Assembly: GCF_042662125.1 (NCBI RefSeq)
Contig: NZ_JBHSXL010000002.1
Coordinates: forward strand, 248,001-312,000
DNA: 64,000 nt
Origin: Halopenitus salinus
GTDB lineage: Archaea > Halobacteriota > Halobacteria > Halobacteriales > Haloferacaceae
Reading direction: 5' to 3'
Below are positions 16,148-22,800 of this stretch, one piece after another. Below the pieces are notes generated by a model. It was given only the letters and a program-made list of their open reading frames with translations. It was not told where the DNA came from and searched no databases. Position numbers and translations under genes: made by a program. Each line of letters begins with the position of its first letter. The stretch's first letter is position 1.

Positions 16148-16179
16148 ACCCCCGCACCCCTCTCAGGGGTTCAACAAAC
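16148..16179 (-). promoter_or_regulatory. Backbone hairpin promoter element, copy C
   Basis: Arms acccc (16148-16152) and ggggt (16166-16170) with loop read on the coding strand as TGAGAGGGGTGCG; TGTTTGTTG upstream. It precedes the truncated DUF6166 gene by 24 bp, the same spacing as copy B. Confidence 0.62.
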
Positions 16180-16241
16180 AGGACGGCGCTGCGTTCGGCA
16201 ACGTATTTGGCAGTTGCAACGTACTGTCCACATAATTGAGG

Positions 16242-17606
16242 ATGGCTGTACTGGACGATCTCTCGGGGTTCGAGTTCGAGGACGTGATGGAGGACGTGTT
16301 CCGGAACCTCGGCTACGAGAACGTCCGCCAGGCCGACCGCACGGCTGACGAGGGTCGCGACGTCATTATGGAGGAGGTCGTCGACGGCACGCGGCGCGCG
16401 ATCATCGTCGAGTGCAAGCACACGGGGACGGTCGGGCGGCCGGTCGTCCAGAAGCTCCACTCCGCCATCGCGACATTCGATTTCGACGGCCCCAAACGCG
16501 GAATGGTCGTCACGACCGGCCGGTTCACGAATCCCGCTCAGGAGTACGCCGATCGCCTCCAGCAGAACGACGACCCGCACCCAATCGAGTTGCTCGACGG
16601 CGAGGACCTCCGAGAGATCGCCGACGAGATCGGCCTCGACCTCTACAACGGTCGCATCGAGATTCTCTGCGACGAGACCCTGCGCCCGTACGATCCGGCC
16701 GCCGACGTCGACGCCGCCGTCGCGGAGGCATTCCGCGACATCGAGAACATCGAAGCCGCCGACCTCTCAGACCCACACTCATCGGTGACGTTCCGCCCGG
16801 TGGTCGCTGTCACCGCGGACACGAACGCCGTCTTCGAGACGTCGGTGGGCGTCATCCACCGGATCAACGACCGGACGCGATTCGTTGCCCACGCCGAACG
16901 CGGGCAGCCGCAGGTCGTCGATGAGGACGTCGGGACGCTGGTCACCGAGAACCTCCACGCGACGGTCGACCTCGACACCGCGCAGTTCGGAGAGGTGTTC
17001 GACGACGTCGAGGAGCGCCGGTTCGGGCAGACCCAGACGGAGTACAAGGACTGGGCCGTCGAGCGGCTCCAGGAGCACCACACAACGACGGTGACCTACA
17101 CCGGCGACAACAACGTCACGTACAACAAGACTTGCGAGCCGAACCGCTCGGACATCTCCGTCCAGTCGATTGAGCCGGTGTACCTCCCCGAAGTTCGGCA
17201 CACCACCGACATCCAGGAGTACACCTACCCCTACGAGTACTACGCGGCAGGCCCGTCAAGAGTGACAGCCGAGGACGGCATCCACCGCTGCGTTTATTGT
17301 GACACGAGCGGCGGCGACGAGACGTACACCTACTGTCCGAACTGCGGGGCCATCGCCTGCTCCAGCCACACCAAAACGGAGCGGCTGGAAGGCGAACCGG
17401 TCTGTACGGGCTGTCCCGTGACGGAACGGTTCGCGCTGAAGACGAAGTACTTCTACGACGAGGAGAACCTCGAAGCGTTCCGCGAGGAGTACGCCGCGAT
17501 GCCGATCCATGAGAAGGTGATGGAAAACAAGTGGCTGGCCGGGGGAAGCGTTGTCGCGACGCTGCTGGTCGTCGTCGGACTACTCGTCATCGGCGGCATC
17601 ATCTGA
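16242..17606 (+). CDS. Mrr-type restriction endonuclease with zinc ribbon and membrane helix
   Basis: 454 residues from ATG 16242. The N-terminal ~110 residues form an Mrr_cat domain: FEDVMEDVFRNLGY, then DEGRDVI and IVECKH, the PD-(D/E)xK core with the Asp and ExK residues present. A long middle region is unrecognised. Residues about 345-390 hold a zinc ribbon (CVYCDTS, YCPNCG, CTGCP), and the C-terminus has one membrane helix (GSVVATLLVVVGLLVIGGII). Membrane anchoring of an Mrr-like nuclease is unusual. A restriction role is likely from the domain. Confidence 0.8.
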   Translation: MAVLDDLSGFEFEDVMEDVFRNLGYENVRQADRTADEGRDVIMEEVVDGTRRAIIVECKHTGTVGRPVVQKLHSAIATFDFDGPKRGMVVTTGRFTNPAQEYADRLQQNDDPHPIELLDGEDLREIADEIGLDLYNGRIEILCDETLRPYDPAADVDAAVAEAFRDIENIEAADLSDPHSSVTFRPVVAVTADTNAVFETSVGVIHRINDRTRFVAHAERGQPQVVDEDVGTLVTENLHATVDLDTAQFGEVFDDVEERRFGQTQTEYKDWAVERLQEHHTTTVTYTGDNNVTYNKTCEPNRSDISVQSIEPVYLPEVRHTTDIQEYTYPYEYYAAGPSRVTAEDGIHRCVYCDTSGGDETYTYCPNCGAIACSSHTKTERLEGEPVCTGCPVTERFALKTKYFYDEENLEAFREEYAAMPIHEKVMENKWLAGGSVVATLLVVVGLLVIGGII

Positions 17607-17619
17607 GCGGGCTAAGCGT

Positions 17620-18192
17620 TCACGCCGGCTCAGCGACCAGCTCTTCGAGCGCGTGCTCAAGCGGGCCGTGGAACTGCCAGCTGGCCCGCTCGAAGGCGTC
17701 CTCGGTCGGACCATCCCACCGGGGGAACGCGGAATGACCACTCACCTTGACCGTCCACTCGGACGGCTCCTCGAATGGGTTCCGGGTCGGGAGTTCAACG
17801 ACGTAGAGGTACTCTTCGTCGCCGTGGATGCCGTCGGCCGGATTCTCGACGCCGTGTCCGAGCAGAAACATCGGCTGGTTGAGGTGCTCCATATTGTCCG
17901 GATCGAGGAGATCCGAGGGTTGGTCAGCGTGGATGCTCCGATCACGCCCTTCGTCCACGTAGAGGGTCATCGTCGAGAGTGTGTCGAGGAACAGGAACTG
18001 GGCAGCGGCGTACGCAGGCCCGCGCTCTGTTCGTGTCTCGTCGAGCAGCTGCTTCAGCTGATTAAGGTCACGGAGGACGCTATCGGGATACCCGTCCGAG
18101 TGTCGGTAGATTTGTGCGATGCGGTCGGTATCGGACTGTTCGCCTGCGGTCTCGCTCCGTTGGATGAATCGGAGTTGACTTCGTGTCGACAT
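17620..18192 (-). CDS. Hypothetical backbone protein
   Basis: 190 residues, no recognised domain. A recognisable segment is RIAQIYRHSDGYPDSVLRDL near residue 27, which I associate with haloarchaeal element proteins of unknown role. The C-terminus is acidic. A hairpin element with perfect 8-bp arms ends 21 bp upstream of ATG 18192, and GGTGATCG just before the start could serve as ribosome site. It converges with the Mrr-type gene (13 bp between stops). Confidence 0.62.
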   Translation of the reverse strand: MSTRSQLRFIQRSETAGEQSDTDRIAQIYRHSDGYPDSVLRDLNQLKQLLDETRTERGPAYAAAQFLFLDTLSTMTLYVDEGRDRSIHADQPSDLLDPDNMEHLNQPMFLLGHGVENPADGIHGDEEYLYVVELPTRNPFEEPSEWTVKVSGHSAFPRWDGPTEDAFERASWQFHGPLEHALEELVAEPA

Positions 18193-18212
18193 CGATCACC
18201 GCCGGCGCGTGT

Positions 18213-18244
18213 GCGCCGGCACCCATCGCCGGCGCAGAAACAAC
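18213..18244 (-). promoter_or_regulatory. Backbone hairpin promoter element, copy D
   Basis: Perfect 8-bp arms gcgccggc (18213-18220) and gccggcgc (18228-18235), loop coding GATGGGT, upstream box GTTGTTTCT. Same loop as copies A and F. Confidence 0.7.
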
Positions 18245-18399
18245 CTCTCCTGAATCGAGTGGGGTTTCTGGGATCTCGACGAATGGCTGAAACTGAGAAA
18301 CTTAAACCCGGTTAAAAACGGATTCCGAAATTCGCAAGATGGCAGTCGGGTGGGGTCCTTGCTCGGAAACTGATGCTGTTCCAGCCCAAAGGTATGCGT

Positions 18400-19263
18400 A
18401 TGTCATCGGAGTCTGAGAGGGGCTCACCACTCCCCGATCCGGATGAGATTGCCAGGCGGGCCGAACGGCAGCGTAGTCTGTACGAGGAGGCCGCCGAGAA
18501 TCCAGACCGGGTGGTGCCAGCGATGTTCATCGAGGACTGCGCCCGGTGCGAAACGCTCGCCGATAAGCGGCGTCGTGAGGGCTTCTATAAACACTTCTAT
18601 CGGACACTCCCTGACCGAGAGACAGCGAAGCTGTCCAGCGACGATCTCCCCGAGGAGATTCAGTCTGCTGCGCCCGTCCATCGTGCAATTGATGATACGA
18701 CTCTCGAGGACGAGAGCGCGGACGTGGCCTCCGTTTCGGAGCTGTGGGAGCAGATCGGTACTGGTGAGCACCCGGGCAAGCTGTGTCAAACTCCACTGGT
18801 CCACTATATCGACCGTGAGGACTGCTATATCCACGCAGAACCAACGCGGGTCGGCTTCAGCTATGGCCTCCCCGTATTCGTGTATAAACGCCGGCAATCG
18901 GACAACCACTACGGAGTCTTCTTCTCCAGTGAGAAGGCGTATCTGTGGCTCTGTGGGTGGATTCTGCACGCCAACGGATTCTTCGACCCGAAAGAGTTCA
19001 TCCCATCACTCTACTTCTTGAAGGCCTCGGACCCATCCACAGTTGCTCCTGAGCTGGTGTCCAAAACAGAAGATCTCGTGTTTCGTAACGGATTCCCCGG
19101 CGTAGACGCGCCCGAAATCACAGACCTGCCGGACGGGGCCAATCTGTACCAATTCCCGTACAGCAAGGACACGTATGCGGATCAGTTTGCTCGATGGCGC
19201 CGTCTCTACTTCGACGAGCGAACCCCTCGTGGATGCGGGTCCTGCGACGTGTGTCGGGCGTAA
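18400..19263 (+). CDS. Hypothetical protein with cysteine pairs at both ends
   Basis: 287 residues from ATG 18400 (ATG 18394 is an alternative). A helical N-terminus is followed by FIEDCARCETLADKRRREGF, and the C-terminus ends GCGSCDVCRA; the four cysteines in CARC and CGSCDVC could bind zinc or an iron-sulfur cluster. The middle region (VFVYKRRQSDNHYGVFFSSE) is beta-rich. I do not recognise the family. The upstream AT-rich stretch cttaaacccggttaaaaac (18300-18318) may hold its promoter. It converges with the gene at 19286. Confidence 0.65.
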   Translation: MSSESERGSPLPDPDEIARRAERQRSLYEEAAENPDRVVPAMFIEDCARCETLADKRRREGFYKHFYRTLPDRETAKLSSDDLPEEIQSAAPVHRAIDDTTLEDESADVASVSELWEQIGTGEHPGKLCQTPLVHYIDREDCYIHAEPTRVGFSYGLPVFVYKRRQSDNHYGVFFSSEKAYLWLCGWILHANGFFDPKEFIPSLYFLKASDPSTVAPELVSKTEDLVFRNGFPGVDAPEITDLPDGANLYQFPYSKDTYADQFARWRRLYFDERTPRGCGSCDVCRA

Positions 19264-19285
19264 ATTCACCGCCCTAACGCGTGCT

Positions 19286-19681
19286 CTACGCTAGGTGCGA
19301 CACCTCTGATGGTTCTTCGACGTCGTCGAACTCGCCGCGCTCGACAGGCTCCCAGTCCTCACCTGGCTCCGGACTCCACCAGTCGACCTCGTAGGCGCCC
19401 GGTGCGCCGAGGATCTTCACGCGCGCCGACCCATCAGGCAGGTCGCGGCGCAGTTTTTCGTCGACGTGGAGGTTCCAGGTCGTGGTAGAATCGAAGCAGG
19501 CGAGCACGGCCTCCTCGTAGCCGCGCGTCTCGCGGGATTCTTGGAGTTCGACCTGGGTGTTGCAGTTCTTGCAGAACACCCCCTCGAACGGGATGTGAGT
19601 GAAGACCTCCTGCCCGCAGACGGGACACCAGAGGAACTCGAACAGTGCCTCGCTGTGTCGGTCAAGTACTTCGAGACTCAT
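19286..19681 (-). CDS. Zinc-ribbon backbone protein
   Basis: 131 residues from ATG 19681. The N-terminal half has two CxxC pairs spaced as a zinc ribbon (FLWCPVCGQEVF and GVFCKNCNTQVEL). The C-terminus is acidic and Trp-rich (VDWWSPEPGEDWEP). A hairpin element ends 22 bp upstream. Likely a small nucleic-acid-binding or adaptor protein; no function is claimed. Confidence 0.65.
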   Translation of the reverse strand: MSLEVLDRHSEALFEFLWCPVCGQEVFTHIPFEGVFCKNCNTQVELQESRETRGYEEAVLACFDSTTTWNLHVDEKLRRDLPDGSARVKILGAPGAYEVDWWSPEPGEDWEPVERGEFDDVEEPSEVSHLA

Positions 19682-19702
19682 TGGTTGACTCACCCGGTCG
19701 TA

Positions 19703-19736
19703 CCGGGCCACCACCTCGTGCCCGGCCGAAAAACAG
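19703..19736 (-). promoter_or_regulatory. Backbone hairpin promoter element, copy E
   Basis: Arms ccgggc (19703-19708) and gcccgg (19720-19725), loop coding ACGAGGTGGTG, upstream box CTGTTTTTC. It stands 22 bp before the zinc-ribbon gene. Loop diverges from the GATGGGT type. Confidence 0.55.
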
Positions 19737-19754
19737 CGCCCACCGCTCACTCAC

Positions 19755-20120
19755 TCACCGTTCGGCGCCGTAGACGATGCGTGAGGGGGCTTCGTACCCA
19801 CAGTCGGGGCAGTCGTACCATCGCTGGATTTTCGCCCCGTCTGCTGCCTTCTCGCCGACGCGAACGTCGTCGTTCGGACACTCCGGACAGCTGAGTTCCG
19901 GGGTGGGCCGCTCCCGGAGTTCGTCACGGAACGACTTCGCATCCTTCGTCTCGTATCCTCGCGACCAGACGGGGTAGCCGTCGACGAGAATCACCCCGCG
20001 CCACGTGTACCGGTAGGAATCCGGCGTTCGATGCAGGACGGCTCGCGCACCGGTCTCGGTGTTCCGATACGCGAGTGTCGGCGAGCGGCTCTCGCGTCGC
20101 CAGTTGGTGATGGGAGGCAT
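19755..20120 (-). CDS. Zinc-ribbon protein of unknown function
   Basis: 121 residues starting 4 bp after the upstream stop, hence co-translated with the 20124 gene. The first ~70 residues (YRYTWRGVILVDGYPVWSRG) are unrecognised. The C-terminal half carries LSCPECPNDDVRVGEKAADG and YDCPDCGYEAPS, two CxxC pairs of a TFIIS-like zinc ribbon. Probable nucleic-acid or protein adaptor. Confidence 0.62.
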   Translation of the reverse strand: MPPITNWRRESRSPTLAYRNTETGARAVLHRTPDSYRYTWRGVILVDGYPVWSRGYETKDAKSFRDELRERPTPELSCPECPNDDVRVGEKAADGAKIQRWYDCPDCGYEAPSRIVYGAER

Positions 20121-20123
20121 TAT

Positions 20124-20615
20124 TCAGAAGTGGACGTCAGCGGGTACGATCCAGAGCTCTTCACTCTCCTCGAGGAGTCGATCCAGTTGTCCACGGTGGC
20201 GAATGCCGGTTCCGTGTTCGGTGTACAGGAAGATCGTCGGGCCGTCGTACGCACCAACCTTGTGGAAGGCGTGCCGGGCGAGGTCCTCGTCGCGCATGAT
20301 CTCCTCGTCGGAGAGCTCCTCGATGGCCTCTTTCACCCGGTCGAGATTACGCTCGAATTCCTCTTTCGTCGCCTCCCAGCCACGCTCGAGCAGGTCTTCG
20401 CCGTCATCGGAGTCGACGGGGGCTGCCGTCGGCAACTCCCCCCATCGGGCCGAGCCAGCGACCCTCGTGTCCTCCTCGTCGAAGGCGACAAAGTAATCAA
20501 ATACAGCACCGGATTGGGGCTCAGCGCCGACCAACTGCCTGAATACTGACTTCCCTGCAGCCAATGCTTCGTCTTCTGTCGATGCCTCTACGAGGGCGTA
20601 AATGACCAAATGCAT
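20124..20615 (-). CDS. Hypothetical backbone protein, intact member of a duplicated family
   Basis: 163 residues from ATG 20615; GAGGTGG six bases upstream is a good Shine-Dalgarno and a stop codon directly precedes the ATG, so the start is firm. The N-terminus MHLVIYALVEASTEDEALAA and GKSVFRQLVGAEPQSGAVFD repeat almost unchanged at the truncated gene at 22279. The C-terminal half is helical and acidic with FLYTEHGTGIRHRGQLDRLL. No known function. A hairpin element lies 47 bp upstream. Confidence 0.65.
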   Translation of the reverse strand: MHLVIYALVEASTEDEALAAGKSVFRQLVGAEPQSGAVFDYFVAFDEEDTRVAGSARWGELPTAAPVDSDDGEDLLERGWEATKEEFERNLDRVKEAIEELSDEEIMRDEDLARHAFHKVGAYDGPTIFLYTEHGTGIRHRGQLDRLLEESEELWIVPADVHF

Positions 20616-20661
20616 CTAAACCACCTCAGCGCCCGTGGGCTAACCGCTACTTGACCCAACG

Positions 20662-20692
20662 CGCGCCGCTCTCTCACCGGCGCGAACAAACA
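20662..20692 (-). promoter_or_regulatory. Backbone hairpin promoter element, copy F
   Basis: Arms cgcgccg (20662-20668) and cggcgcg (20678-20684), loop coding GTGAGAGAG, upstream GTTTGTTC. It lies 47 bp before ATG 20615, leaving room for the visible Shine-Dalgarno. Confidence 0.6.
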
Positions 20693-20832
20693 AATCCTGA
20701 CTGGTACTCTTAGTACAGCTCAACTTCATAGAGAAATCGTCTTTTACTGCTCAGCTCGTCAAACGTCACATATTGACGTCCACCTCGAAACGAGGTTCCT
20801 CCACGCTGGATACGGCGTTCCACGGGAGTGAC

Positions 20833-22131
20833 TTACGGGTTTGTGCGCTGTTCGTTGGGATTTGTCCCGATCTCGGGGGCGTCTGTGGTCGAACGCCACT
20901 CGTGGTTGTCCCACTGGAACCGCACGGGCCGCGCCATCGGCCTGACTTGCTGCTCGGTGATCCGCCGCAGGAACGTCTCTGCGGCTGTGAGATCGGCGTG
21001 TCCCTCGAACCCGCAGGGGCAGGTCAGGGTCTCTCGATGTCGAACTGTCTCGGCTTGCTCCCCGCATTCCGGACACGTCTGACTCGTCCATGCCTCGGTC
21101 TTCTCCGCTACCTCGATTCCATACTCCTCACAGACGGACCGCAGCTGATCGACGAACTGCTTGAACGCCCAAAAGTTCTCCAGCTTCTCGTTGATTTCAG
21201 GGGATGGTTGGATTTCGATGACGCCGGTGAGGTCGCCAATGTACACCGTTGCGATCCCCTCGTCGTGTAATCGTTCAACAAGGTCACGGATGAGGGCCTT
21301 CTGGGCATGGGTCCGCCGGCGGGAGCGTTTGCGGTAGAGCCGGCGGATTCGTTGGCTCGTGTCCCGCTCTGGCGGCAGCTTGGACGACAGGCGCGCGATC
21401 TCTTCGGTTGTCGAACGGAACTGCTCGAACAGCTCCTCACCGTCGTAGAGGTACCGTTCCCCTGTCGTGGTCGTACAGGCAACGAGATTGTTGGCACCTA
21501 AATCGAGGGCGGCTTCTTCCGAAGCCAGTGGTGAATCCAGTTCCGAGTCGTCGACTGAGACTGGTTGATATGCTCGATAGGTGCCTTCAACCTCGTCGTA
21601 TTGAATTTCCAGTCGCCCCTGTTCGCCGGACCACTTCGGATCGCCACGCACCTCCAGTCGGAGCCGTTCGTAGTACCCCAGTCCATACTTCTCTTTGAGA
21701 TCCTGGCCGACCGGAATTTCGACCCGGGAGTAGTCGCCCCACTCGATCTCGTACGAATCGTTCCGAACGAACAGCCGGAGATCTCGCCCGTCCTCTTGAT
21801 TCCCCCAGTAGCCCGGTGGGGACGCGTCTTCACCGCTTTCCAATAGCGCGAAAAACGACTTCCAGGCGGCGTTGTTCTTTCGTGTCACCGTCTGGACGCC
21901 GGCAGCGCCGAGTTGGCCTTTGTACTGTCCGCGAAACTCATTGGTCTCCCAGATGTTCTCGTCATCGAAGAACCGCTGGCGGCGGGCATAGTTCAGCTCG
22001 TTCCAGAAGCTCGCCGTCGCGTCCATGACGTCTTGTAGGAGGGCCTCATCCGACTCCGAGCGGGGACGCACCTCGAAAGTATTGATCCGTTTCATCGCTT
22101 GCTTATTTCCTGCTGGTCGGGTCGCTCTCAT
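20833..22131 (-). CDS. TnpB-like protein with altered RuvC-II residue
   Basis: 432 residues of the haloarchaeal TnpB/IS1341 type. RuvC-I Asp210 (ALDLGANN) and RuvC-III Asp380 (GHADLTAAE) are present, with the zinc ribbon Cys353/356/371/373. The RuvC-II glutamate is replaced: TVYIGDLTGV (Gly299-Asp300), whereas the other two TnpB proteins here read FEDLTHI and IEDLDGI. Active TnpB is an omega-RNA-guided nuclease; this one may be inactive or may use a displaced acid. Its ATG overlaps the upstream small gene (ATGA), and no IS ends were seen, so it looks like an operon member and not a free transposon. Confidence 0.82.
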   Translation of the reverse strand: MRATRPAGNKQAMKRINTFEVRPRSESDEALLQDVMDATASFWNELNYARRQRFFDDENIWETNEFRGQYKGQLGAAGVQTVTRKNNAAWKSFFALLESGEDASPPGYWGNQEDGRDLRLFVRNDSYEIEWGDYSRVEIPVGQDLKEKYGLGYYERLRLEVRGDPKWSGEQGRLEIQYDEVEGTYRAYQPVSVDDSELDSPLASEEAALDLGANNLVACTTTTGERYLYDGEELFEQFRSTTEEIARLSSKLPPERDTSQRIRRLYRKRSRRRTHAQKALIRDLVERLHDEGIATVYIGDLTGVIEIQPSPEINEKLENFWAFKQFVDQLRSVCEEYGIEVAEKTEAWTSQTCPECGEQAETVRHRETLTCPCGFEGHADLTAAETFLRRITEQQVRPMARPVRFQWDNHEWRSTTDAPEIGTNPNEQRTNP

Positions 22132-22289
22132 CGGCGCGGAATGTAGCCGAACCGTTCGATCTCGGCGGCCTGTTCTCGGAGAAGCCCGACGAGGACTTGC
22201 TCTGGAACGCCTGCCTGTGCTTGTTCGACCAACAGACTCTGAAGTCCCTCACGGTCGTCCTCGACGGCTTTGAGATCGTTATCGCCCAT
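22128..22289 (-). CDS. 53-residue helical protein coupled to the TnpB-like gene
   Basis: Starts MGDNDLKAVEDDREGLQSLL and ends REQAAEIERFGYIPRR. Its start overlaps the end of the 22279 gene (11 bp) and its TGA overlaps the TnpB-like ATG. Predicted helical and acidic. Position in a three-gene overlapping series is the evidence for reality. No family recognised. Confidence 0.5.
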   Translation of the reverse strand: MGDNDLKAVEDDREGLQSLLVEQAQAGVPEQVLVGLLREQAAEIERFGYIPRR

Positions 22290-22488
22290 CGATGCGCTCC
22301 CGGGTATCCCCGGTTTCGTATTTGAATGTTGGCGACGCCGTCTGGCTCTGAGAGTTACGGTGACTTCGTTCGAAGACGGCGCCGGCGTGTGGGTCCGCGC
22401 CGACCAAGCGGTCGAACACCGACTTTCCGGTGGCCAGCGCGTCGTCGTGCGTCGATGCCTCTACCAGTGCGTAAATCACCATATGCAT
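22279..22488 (-). pseudogene. Truncated paralogue of the 20124 protein
   Basis: From ATG 22488 (GAGGTG Shine-Dalgarno six bases upstream) the first ~40 residues, MHMVIYALVEASTHDDALAT then GKSVFDRLVGADPHAGAVFE, are nearly identical to the intact 163-residue protein at 20124. The following 29 residues are unrelated, and the frame ends in the start of the next gene. It is most simply a truncated copy whose promoter and start now drive the TnpB-like operon. A hairpin element is 52 bp upstream, close to the 47 bp of the intact copy. Confidence 0.6.
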
Positions 22489-22539
22489 CTCGAACACCTC
22501 GAAACGCCGACGCACCGGGAATCGTTGCTCGCTCCAGCT

Positions 22540-22573
22540 GCGCCGGCACCCATCGCCGGCGCGGAATAAACAA
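22540..22573 (-). promoter_or_regulatory. Backbone hairpin promoter element, copy G (TnpB-like operon)
   Basis: Perfect 8-bp arms gcgccggc (22540-22547) and gccggcgc (22555-22562), loop coding GATGGGT, upstream GTTGTTTATTCC. Sequence nearly identical to copy D. About 230 bp of sequence upstream, to the aconitase stop, holds no supported gene. Confidence 0.7.
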
Positions 22574-22800
22574 CTCTGGCCTCACTCGATCACAGGATAT
22601 TGTTCGCCCACTCGACGGTGATCGCTACGGCATCGGGTGTGAAAGCTACGATGGTCATTTTACCGTTGATTGAACTGGAAACACTCTTGAGATGTATTCA
22701 CGCACAAAACACGATGTGCCGTTTCAGAGGGCTACGCTAATTCCGAGCGACGGAATCGGAAATTCGCGATCTTACTGGTCGAGGAGACACTTTGAAAGCG

